Of a stretch of DNA of 64,000 bases, positions 42,401 through 54,400 are shown piece after piece. How positions within the stretch are numbered: the first letter of the stretch is position 1; the number at the start of each line of letters is the position of its first letter. Position numbers and translations under genes: made by a program. Source of the stretch: Anarhynchus alexandrinus. Its lineage: Eukaryota > Chordata > Aves > Charadriiformes > Charadriidae. The notes beneath the pieces are model-generated. The model ran no database searches, was not told the DNA's origin, and saw only the letters and a program-made list of their open reading frames with translations. The stretch is from the NCBI GenBank assembly GCA_008711295.1, contig VUYV01000148.1, forward strand, positions 1,404,384-1,468,383, given 5' to 3'.

Positions 42401-45400
42401 CTAGATATTTCCTCAGTTAACTGTAAATAGGAAGTGATGAGTTGCCATCATGTTGGCAGAAGTATTCCAGGATGCCTGGAAAATACAGACATCATTTCAG
42501 AAGGACATCCCACATCCACCGGCATCCAGAATATTGCTTTCCAATATTTTGAAAATTGATGTTCCTACTGAATTAAAACTGCATTAAATCAAGATTTTTT
42601 TTAAAGTAAAAGAAGTAGTAATCACACTGATGTTAAAAAAAAAAAAGTCATTGGCTTGCAACTTAGTAAGCACCCTTTGAAGTGGTGAAGACACGGTTTC
42701 AACTCCCTGCTCACTCAGGACAACTACACTATCCTGCTCACAGCATTTCAAGATTTTCTGCGTTATCAGGGACATAGTTTTAATCAAAAACAAAGACAAA
42801 ATACACACTAAAGAATAATCAAGGAGCCCATTCCTTTGTGGTTCTCAGGAATGCATGTTCCACATCTGGATAAACATGGGCCTATGCAGTGAATGGAAAC
42901 ATTCATTCCCCAGCTGTGGCTAGGTCCAAATCCTTTCTTTCTTTCTCTCTCTCGTTTACTTATAGTCCTACATTGGGTGGTTGAAAAACTGTATAAATCT
43001 TGCTGAGGCAGATAAAATAGGTAGTCACAGACAGGCCCAGCAATCTTCCTATCGACCCTTTACTTCTACCATATCAAAGAAAACTTCTGGGCTGTGACCT
43101 CCAACTCAAACAAGAGATCCTGATGGAATTCACAGCTGGTTGTGCCAGTTGTGACATTAAAAGAAGTACCAACTGTCCCACAGCATTCCGTTCTCCATTA
43201 GAAGATGAGGACCAGCACCCCTAAGAATAAGAGACAGGAAAGGGGAAGCATCCACTTGTGCTGATGCAGATAATGAGCCCATCCTCAAAAAAGTGAAAGG
43301 TATCCTTCTGCCTTGAGGCCACCAGCGCGAAGGTGGGAGACCTTTCCACATGAGGCCACATCCTGCTAAAAGTGCATGGATTTGGAGATTTCATGGAGGT
43401 TGGGTATCTTTTGATCTTTTGTTCTGATGCTGTCTGAGCAAACGCTACTGTCCATGGCAGCTAGGATGATGACAGGAACTGTCCTAAGTCTCATCCCACT
43501 GGGAAGGAAACACTTGCTTTCCTCTGATTCAACAGGCGTAGATTCCCTAGTGAGTGACGCAGGGCCATGAGGGAATCTGAGCTCTAACCTGAAAGAAGGG
43601 TCTAAGAATCTCAAGAATAGTTATCTCCCACAGAAAAATCTACACATTATCAAAGCCTATAAGGCAAGAAATAGATACAAAACACAGGCAGCAGCTCTGG
43701 TTCCTTTGCTTAAATTTTCTAACAGCCCATAGATATTGCCAGGGCAGCATCATTTGCTATTGCAGCAACAACATGATCCCAGCTTTAGCCACTGTGCAAT
43801 AATTAGAGGAGACTGCAAAAAGATGAGAGGTGATACAGGGTGCACAGCAAGCCCTAGATTAACCCTGCTTCACTGAGGTCAGTGGGAGCTCTGCCGTCAG
43901 CTTCAGCTGTGTCGGAGTACACCTGTAGCAGGGAAAAAAGATAAGCTCTTTTAAATGACCTAAAGAAAAAGAAAAGCATCAAAACTTGAGGCTTTGTTTC
44001 AGGAGCTATCGTTTGTATGGCTGAACTAGACAAACAGAGGGACACAGGGAAGTTCATCACTGTAAATTATTGATCCACTGCTTTCTAGACATTGAAACTG
44101 GTAATTAAACAAATGGTAAAAAGATACTTCATCAATTATAGAGGTGTCACTTTAAATTACACTTGCTCCGGGATGAATAAAACACAGAGGTTAAATGCTA
44201 TGGGTACTTCTTCATGCCTGCTTCTCGTTCGAAATACTCACTACAACACTGGTTTTAATTCTGTCATATCGCTGCTTCAGAGCTGCCTGCTCTTTGCACA
44301 TTAAGCTAGATAAGGGGAAATGAGAGCTTTTGTTTCACCAATCTTTTTCACACGGCGTCCAGAAAGCACAGTCCCATGGTCAAGAGAGACAATTTGGAGC
44401 CAAGACTAGTAGGATCCCTTTTCTGCTCAACATGATTAGTTATATGGCCATAAGTCAAGGCCACAGCCCCTGTGTAAACAGCCCTCCCTCAAAAATCAGA
44501 CAAAAAAAAAAAAAGTTTTGTCTACTAACAGCCAGTTGTGAAATCTGTGAAGTACTGGGCAGACATTTGATACTGGTAGGTCTTATGGTTTTTAGAAAAT
44601 ATATACATGTACACACCCTCCACAACCTAAAATAACACTGGCAAGATGCTTCTGAAGCAATATGATGATGACATCAAAGATACCCTTTTAAGCAGAAATC
44701 ATGTCACAACCATAATGACTACTCAGATTTGATTTATGATAAATTTTTATATCCGGGTACAAGCCTTACTGCATCAAGCTTAAAGTTATCTCAATTCCAC
44801 ATGTTAAATATTATATGAATGTAAAAATATACTTGCTCTAATACCCATTTTGAAACAAAAACAGCATCCAAATAAGAGCTTGGCCATCTTGCAATTACTG
44901 GCACAGATGCTCTCCAGAACCATTACTACATCTCTCCAATAGGTTTCACTCGGGGAAAGCATTTATTGCAGGCTGAGTTCATCAATTGATTGAGATAGGT
45001 CAGGGAGTATAAATATTCTAAGTGACAGACTGCATATGCAGCATAAGCAGACCGCTCAAAAGCGCATGCAAAAAAACCCGAGCAGGTGGACACAGTTGGC
45101 ATCTTTCACTGAGCAGAAGCAGCAGTGAAGCAATAATGCTAGGAGGCAAGATCAGGGAAACAAGTTGCTGGTGGAGTCAGAACGATCCTAGAAGTCAAAG
45201 AACTTGTGCTTGCCGTGGGGAAGAAGCGAAGGGATTACGCAGGTGGGAGTTCAGAGAGGAAAGAGAGACCAAGGCGATGAATGGCAGGAATATGCTGTGG
45301 GAGCTGGATATGAATGCATCATCAGCTGATGGAAATATTCAAAGTGGGAGAGGAAGGCTGGACAGTAGAATTTTTGTGAAGGGAAGAACACCAGCACTTG

Positions 45401-48400
45401 GTAGGGGGATAAAAGAATCAAAAGGCTGAGCTGACTCTCCCTACCGCTCCCCAAATAATGAGGCTGAAGCGCAAGGAGAGCAAGCTCTGCCATGGGCCTG
45501 ATGCCAACTGCTCTATGAAGTTTTCAGTGCCTGTTCTAAGAAGAGTTACACAATGTAAGGCTTTATTCATAAGTGCCTGATGGCGTCCTGTGTATATAAC
45601 AGCTCCTACCAGCAGAGCAGTATTTGTGGGAAACGTTAGGAAGAGTGTCTTAGGAGAGATAAAGCCCTTGAGTTGCAGACGAAGCTGCCAGCCCTCATTT
45701 CCAGCTTGTCAGAGCAAGTCCTTCTTGAAGTCAGCAGCCTGGAATGAAGAGAATCTGGCATTTGTGCATGTATGTATGGTTCAGACAGTCAGGGCGGAGC
45801 GGCTGACTTTAATCATACTTTCCACAATGGGGGGGAGTGGGTGGGAGTGGCAAAGTACAGCGAGTGATGGGCGTTATCTGCTATATATTCACAAATTCCT
45901 CTTCTTTGCCTTTGTATTTCAAGGCTGACCCCCTTTCCTGCTTCCATTAGCCCCTAGAGGAGGAGAGGAAGGGCAAGCACACAGAACTGGAACTTCGGAG
46001 TCCTTCACATTCTCGGGATTCCTGGTGTCTGTGACAGGCAGCACAAAGGCAGCACACACTTGCCTGGTGATCTGACAAATTTCACGTTCTGGAGAATTAC
46101 TGGAACAGCTGATGGGTCACAGGAGTAGCTACATGCAGGTACTACCCTTCCCGGCAAAGCTGAACCCCGCTATTCCAAAATTCACTTATCCAAGTGCTAA
46201 CCCATTACTGCCTCTGCTGCTCCAGCTTACCTGCTGGGTGATAATCTTTGTGTTTAGTATACACATTTTAAAGTTGCTTCTTCAATTCTCTTTTGCCAGA
46301 ACATCTCTTTTCTGGGAAATAAAAATATCAATAGAGCATCTAAAAATACAGGCTTGCACTAGCAACTGCCAAACTTCTTTAGCTTGTTATGAAGCCCCTA
46401 ACAAGAGTGCTAGTATGGTATCAAAAAGGCGTATAGCTCCAAAATAGTTTAATCCAGCTGCCCACTACAGTGTTAGCAACAATACTCTAAAGAATTCCAG
46501 TTCAAACCACTTTTGGTTGCCTTCTACCCTCACAATGAGGCTACAGTCCACTAAATCACATGCAGCTTCAATTCCATCTAGAAATAGCCTCTTGAAGTTT
46601 CTATTGCAGGATGGCGTTCCTAAATTTTGTTTACTTGGGTGCCACTACTGGTGGTGACAGCAATAGCAGCTACAAATTGCAGGAACCTGCATGTATGCCC
46701 AGAAAGGGCACACGTCCAGATCCAACCTCTCGCACGAAAGGTTTTGGCAGCCAAATGAATTCCTTCTCCCTTACCCTTTCTGCCTGTGTCGATTACAACG
46801 TCATGCTCAGATACCACAACACAGTAACCTTGTCCTACTACCCCAGACATACACCGTGCTGAAGAGTCCCACAGGGCCCAAAAGTCCTTTGAACCTTTAG
46901 ACATGTTGAAAAGCAGTGCAAAAGTGGACATCCCTGCATCCTCAGCTGGGCAGGGTGTCCTCCCTCCAGGTCCCCAGTGCACTGGCTCTCCCACAAACGG
47001 CAACGCTCTGGGAAACGGCAGAGGTATATGCTCCAGAGAGAGCAAAACACACCAGACATCAGTGCCTAACCCCTCTGACTTGGGCTACGATCCTTGCTTT
47101 GAACCCCGGCCACTCCGCGTGCTGCTTAGGCAAGAGGCAGAACAGACACCAGCTTCTCCTGGCTCAGTGTCCGTGTGTGCTGACCCTGGCTGTCCGTACC
47201 AGGATTTAATCAGTGCCTCCCTATTCCTGACCTGATGTTAATGGGCGACAGCAATGCAGGCACTCCGTGGGCAGAGGGTCACTGCACTGCTTAGGAGCTA
47301 CAGTAAGTATTACAGCTTGAGAATGCCCATTACAAGAAGTGGAGGGGAGATAGTGTATTCTATTTGTAAATCTTAATAAAGCCAACATTTAGAAAACAAC
47401 TAATTACCATTTATGTTCCAAACAGCTGGCCTAGCTCCACATCCACAAGCTGGGAGGTTTTAGTGCCAATCAGCCCACACACCAGGGCACAAAAGTCCAC
47501 CAGTACAACTGCAGAACCTTCTAGCAAACTTCTCACTACCACTGACTTCAAGGATCAAAAAACAGTAGCATAAGAAGAGAACGGCTACACAAGCCATCAT
47601 TCCCACAGCACTACATCACAGACACTTCTCCAAGGTGAAAAGAGCACAGAAAGTGACCTCTGAGGTGCCAGAGGGCAGTCTCAGGCTGCTGTATGTTGAC
47701 CTAGACAGCTGACATTACTGCGACACAGCCCATCCTCTGTCCCCAGCTGTGCTTGTCCTGACCTTCTCCATCCTCTGTACGGGGACTGAGATCTGTTCAG
47801 CTCTGATGAGACAGTTCAGGGAATTAAATAAACAGAAAGCTTTTTTTTTTTTTCTTCATCATTGTTCTCCAAACTTTATTTCAATTGCTTCACCAAAGGG
47901 TCAAAGCTAGTGCAGGTACAAGGCAGGGAGTGGAGAATTACAGTGAAACCAATTTAAATAGAACTTCATGTCAGTATAAGCCTATCTTAGAATACATCCT
48001 CCTGGCAGACAAGTAAAGAAAGGGCGTTTCATTGAGAGTGACACGGAGGAAGCTCTAAGACTCTCTGGCTACTTGCTTCGTCCCCTACCCTTTACACATA
48101 TCCATGCCTCCAAACATTTAAAACTTTGAGAAGTGATGCACATATATTATCACCACCAGCAGCCTCCAGGACAAGGCCAGGAATGACACTAGAGGCTACA
48201 AATTGTCAGCTGTAGTGTTCCATGATCAGGAAATCAGCAATATAAATTACCAAACCTGACGCACGTGGGTATATATGCCACACCAGATTTGCCAGCAGAA
48301 ACATGCCTAGCTACTGCACTGGTCTGCTGTTCAACACAATTGTGAACAACTGACATATTTTGGCAGGTGCCTTAGAAATGAGGGCTGACGATGCTGGATT

Positions 48401-51400
48401 CTGCTTGCAAGCACACAGGAGGGGAGAAGCCAACTTCACACACTCATCACTCTGCCAGTTACTGACCCAAATGAACCCTCTCATTCCCTATCAATCTGCA
48501 AATCTCAATCCAGCCCACACTAAACACTGATTGATCTTGTACTCTAACGAGCACTGTGTCACATTTGTGTTGACTAACCATCAGTTCAGATAAGTGGTTT
48601 GCAATTAAGATAATTTGGTTTGGGGCCAGTGAGAGTACGGCCTGAAAAGCACTTTCAAGACTTCAGCACAGTGCTAGAGAGATTAACCAGAGAAATTCAC
48701 TGCTCAAAACAGAAGGCCAGGTACCAAGCTGACAGCTACTTTTAGAGCTTTATACCAGAATTTACCTTTCCAGCCTAACCAAAATAAAAAGCAAGATTTG
48801 TCACAACAAAACTTTTCTTCAGAAAGTAATAGCTTGCTTGTACAATGCTTGGAAAAGATTTCTTTTCGGACATGTGCACTCAACCTGCATCAACAACGAT
48901 TTTCTTCCGCTCCCCATTTCCACTCAGGTGGCAATGTGATCCTTTCACAGAGGCTACCTATTTCTGATGGCAGACAATTAGTATTTCAGGCAAAAAAGCA
49001 TTTGATGACAAATAACTAACTTACCTGAAGCCTCTAGGAAAAAACTAAACAGTTACATGACTGCAGCTTTTGAGTTCCATGGACTTCAGCCTGGACATAG
49101 TTCACATTCTCATCCTACACAGAGCCACTTTGAGGAATTTTCCTCCCATTGCAAGTTGAGCTAAGAAAGTGGTGTGGATAGCAGCAGCTGCCAGGTAAAG
49201 ATATTCAAGGCTTAAGGAGCTCCCACCTGTCCCCACCTAGACACGGAATCACCGGAGCAGAAACAGACACTTGGCAACCGGTCAGGTTTGTTTAGAGAGA
49301 GATCAAACACCCCCTTTTCACTCTGCAAGTTTTTTGCATATAGAATGTCACATCTCTTGCAACATTTCCTCTTCACATGGTGCCCTCATGACAAAGCTGC
49401 CAAAGCAACACAGAAGTCCTCACTCCCAACACTCACTACCTGTCAGGCTCTCAGCACCGGACACCCCCTGCTCTGGTAGCTCTCACCAATGCAGTAGAAG
49501 GTTTCAAGGTGATGACCATCTACAGCAATCTCCGGGAGGATGTCTGACTCTTTTTTCTTTTGCTCTCCCTTCCTTTATACTTCTTCCCTACATCAGGACA
49601 CAGTTATCTCAAATCAGATTAGTTTATACTTGAGACAAATAACGTCTGAAAGCTTTACCCAAATATATAAATGGCCCATAACCATCAACCCATGTATTCT
49701 TTAATTATATCAGGCAAAAAGAAAAGATATTGTGCTCATATCATTATGTTGTCACATGTTTTTCTTAAATGTCCTAGGGACTCTAATACACCTGTTTTAG
49801 AAATACCTCATAAAATTGCATAAATGATCTATTATCCCAAATTGCTTCTAGTTTCTCTAATCCCTGCGTAAGCAGTCATGAGAGCACTGCTTCTTCTATG
49901 AGTTGAGGAGACATCCTGGTGATCTTAAAGGATAGTATTTTAAGGCAGCCAACATCTAACTGACAGACAGTGCTACTGCTCATCCATGCTTCTGTAATGA
50001 CCAAGATTTCAAACAATTTAAATAAATGCTTCCTGCTGGAACCCAAAATTGTGCTGAAACTAAGCACCAACTGAAAGAATGAAAGAGCCACGATACAGGC
50101 ATTTGTCTCCAAGCTACTGCATAAGGCTAAGCTTTAATTTTCTTCAGCTCTGCTAAATAGTCTGTGGATCCACTACTTCAGGAGGATGCAGAGACAAAAA
50201 CGAGAGCAAAATAAGTTTAGTCGAATCTATGATACAGGCTTATTTTGGCCTCCCAACCTTTTCTGCCTCCCATGCCTTTTTATCCCCCTCAAACTTTTCC
50301 AGCCTACCCTTCTTCTTGGCCTGTACTTTTCCTGCTGACCTCCCACACTATTTTGGCCTCCCACTCCTTTTTGGTCTCTACTTCACTTTCTGGCTTCCCA
50401 CCCCTTTCCAGCCTCCACTTTTCTTTCTGGCCTCCCACACGTTTTTGGCCTCTAATCTCTTTCAGATTCCCACCCCTTCAGCCAGCACAAAATATTCAAA
50501 TCCCCTTAAGGTTATGAATATGTAAGTCCCCTATCCTGTAAAGTGTCTCACCTTGATATATGCATCCATACTTTGACTTCTCCTTCTATGCCCTAGCTGA
50601 CCAGAAACAAGCTAGCATCCATCCAGACATCCTACAGGCATCACAGCATGATCTTACGCCCAAGGAAACAGGCTGCCTCTCTCAGTACCTCCAAATCCTG
50701 CTAGGACTCTCACAGCGCTGTACAGTTAATTGTGTTAATGGAGGTACAAAAGTAAAATACAAGAAATCCTGGGATGGTAAAAATCAGAGTTTCAAAGCAA
50801 CGCTTTCATAGGGTTTAGGGATGATGCAAACCCCTACCATGCTTGTTTAAACAAATAATAGATGTTCTAGTTTTGCTATTGGCTCCATAAGCTGCTGTTC
50901 CCAGTTCCTATCCACGAGCTTTCCAGACAGAAGATCAGCAAGATTAAAGTTAGAAATCATCTGCATTCCCACAGAGTGCTACTATCAGGCACACAAAAAC
51001 ACACTCTGTACTTCTCTGCAGAACTTGCTTTTGATCCCCTCCTCCAACTTGAAGAGCAACAAATCCATGCACAAATAAAATGGGGATTTTGAAGTCACGT
51101 ATTTTATATTTACCCTCATTTTCAAACAAGACCTTAACTTTTCCTTTCTATTGTTAAACAAAATTGTGGCCAAAAAAGTTTGTGACTTTTGGAGAAATCA
51201 AAAATACACATTTTAAATACACTCTTCAAAATGCAGTGTTTGGTTTACTTGAGAAATGCAATAGGTACTTTTTTTGTTTGCTGTTTTTGGGAAGATGCAA
51301 CAGATGTAAAAGCAGTTCTTCATTATACATTACTATGCTTTTCCAGTAATCATATTCCTCTGAATCTTCTCTTCCAAATTGCAATATTTTTCTAATTACA

Positions 51401-54400
51401 TGGTACTTTGTAGCTCTGAAGGAAAGACAACCAACCACAAAATTCAGAAATGTGTAAATTCAAAAGGAGGATCTGAAATATTTTCAAAAGTTACATTTTA
51501 ACAGTCCAAACACTCTTCCCACACTGTCCCTTCACACGCGAGTCCAGCACGCTTAGCTGCCCCCACTTCATTCCCGCATGAACAAACCGATGGAGAAACT
51601 CCATTATATCGCATTGTGTGCACTTGGCGTTGTTTGTTCAGCACACCAAAAAACAATCCAGTATACAAACCCTGATTGTTATTATAATCCTAATAGTTGT
51701 AATGGATGGGTAGGAACGCTACCTGTAATAACCGTGAGAAAATAATGTGTGAACACAAACCAGCAGATAAACAGTCAAGAAAAGGCAAGAAAACTACTCG
51801 CAACCAAACTTCAGCGCTCGCTTAAAATAAGGCAAAAGAAACATCTGTTTTGCTGTCTAAGTTCCAGTTCTGTCAGAGAGAGAATTCCTGGCTTCCTGGT
51901 GCAAAGGTGTGGCTTTCCCTCCCAAGATGCAGAAGAGGCAATTCTGAACAGACTCCAAAATCCTAAGAGTGTAAGACAACTTGTTATTTAAAACAACATG
52001 ATGTGTGGACAGAGAACAAGGCTTTCTGGTCTCTAATTTGGAAGATTCAATAAAACTCTAGAAAAACCCCACAACAATATTTTTGTGCAATAATTCTCCC
52101 TTTTCTCAAAACTGCACCATCGGACAATCAGCCTTTGCTGCAGATCAAAACCTGAACTGCAGAAATACTACTTATAATGCAACATTGTGTGGTGTTGCAA
52201 ATAGGTATCAGGTTTTGGTTTTAAAAAATGTTGATTATAGTGTGCTGCTTTATAATGCGTGGAACTGCATATTTTAGTTATTAAAGTTAGCAAACAAGTC
52301 TGGCTGTTGAAAGTCATTTCCCTGAGTAAACAATGACTCAGTGTAGACTGTATAATGTAGAAGTTATTAGGTACTGTTAGCGAGTTTAAAAACCGAACTC
52401 GCAATGCTATACAAAGACATATTTCAGAATGGAAAATAGTTTTCCTCCTACTTCTATGGTTCCAGTTATACTGTTTCAGTGGAATTTAATTTTCTAAAAA
52501 GCTAAACAGATCACTATCTCCTCATTATATAACTGGACATTGACTTAACGGGACCCTTCAGCCACGAACAATAAACACAGCGAGAGCCGAGTTTACCCTC
52601 TTTACTGTTCTCAGTTTGTCGTTATAATTCTGAAGTAAAGATTCTTTCTTGGACAGGAATATCCCATCTAGACCAGGCAGCAGGTGGTAATGAAAACAGA
52701 CATAAAGACAACCATAAAATATTGAGTTTATGGTAACGACAAAAAAAATGCAACAGCAAGCTCACCAAAATCCTCTGACAAACATTGCTCTCTGGTTGAA
52801 TTACAGCTCCTTCAATAATCCTCCTCTTCATTAGTAAAATGGACAAATACACCTGGTGATTGTCAGCTGGCATAAGGCACTGCAGATCACTCTAACTAAT
52901 GAAATGCAACCTCAGCTGCTAAGATGCAAAGGTTTCCCTGAAGTCTTAAAACCACTACAAAGGCTGTTCTCCAGCTCTACGTACACACTGTCACAAAGAT
53001 TAGGACCACATCTCTACATCACCTTTTGTAAGGGTGAAATCTCTGGTCAGAACACTACAAGGAAATAGAGTCAAACATCCATGGTAAACTTTTACCAGAA
53101 AAGTGCCTCCAGAAGAAATTACTGAAATCATAATTTAAAGGCACAGCCTTTTAAAGCAGCTATAGCTTATGATGTCCAGTGTGCATCCAAACAGCAGGCT
53201 GAAGGCCATAATTGTCTTTGTGTCCACATGCATCTTTTTGCCTAGCAACGATTTTAGAAAGCACTTTTATGAGGAAAAAAAAGATATCTGTTTGGGACAG
53301 CATGGATGGAGGATTTTTTTGTCATTTATAGACTATCCATTTCATGGCAAAAATCAGAACACATTCTGACATGACATAACATGCTTTGCCACCAACAATT
53401 AGACTGCCCATTTGGTTACAAAACTTTCCAATAACTGCAGGCTGCTGTATCGCCCAGCTCCAGGATCTTACTGCCTAGAAGGCAAACACTGTAGCACTCC
53501 AAAGGTACTGCCAAATGCTAAAAATCTATGGCCATTTATTACCAGCTGCTGAATTGAATTACAGGAAGGGCGGTGGCCAAGCTGGACTAAGGTCAACGTA
53601 CCGGTTAAAGGGCTGCAAGTGTCCCCCTGAAGAACAGCTAGCTGGTCATTCACACATGACCAAGTGCTCTCCTGAAGAAAAAAGCTGCCAGGGACAGCTA
53701 TCCATGCATGCAGGAATGTCACAGGAGCTCTAAATGCTAACCCTTATCGCCTTCCAGTACAGGAATTTAATATAGGACAGTCTATGCTGAAGATGTATAT
53801 TAAACAGAAAAGGTACTGGCCCTGCTGCTCCTTAGTGTATTGAAGAGTATTTAAATAATGCAGGGCAGGGCTTTAAAGAATACTAGACTTTCCACCCCCA
53901 CAGAACATGAGTCACTTGTAACAAATTACTTGAGATTTGTCCACTCAGAACCTTCTGTCATAACAAACTTTGTTGGCCTTTCCCATTTACTTACAGTGCT
54001 TGCTTACATCTTTATTAATGCTTTCTGGGAAGAGCTGGCCACCTACCCCACTAATGCATCAACAAGGAGAGCACAAAACATAGAGCAGGCTATTTTCCAG
54101 CAGAGAGATCATTCAATCCAAACAGAGGCACAGTAAAAGTGGCTCCCTCCGGGCAGAAACATAGCTGTATCACAATCTCACAGAAAGACAACCCATGCAA
54201 ACCTCATCCACTAGAAAAGATGACAGAAGGTTAGATGTATGGTTTCTATCGAAGTCAGGAATAGTAATCCTCATCAAAACCAACCACATCACTCACGAGG
54301 TGGTTGTAATGCAGTATATAACACAGTAAAACCCCTGACGGAAGACAAACATGCTATAATTGCAGTCGCTTTACGCCAGTACAAAGCACTGCTGCTACCA

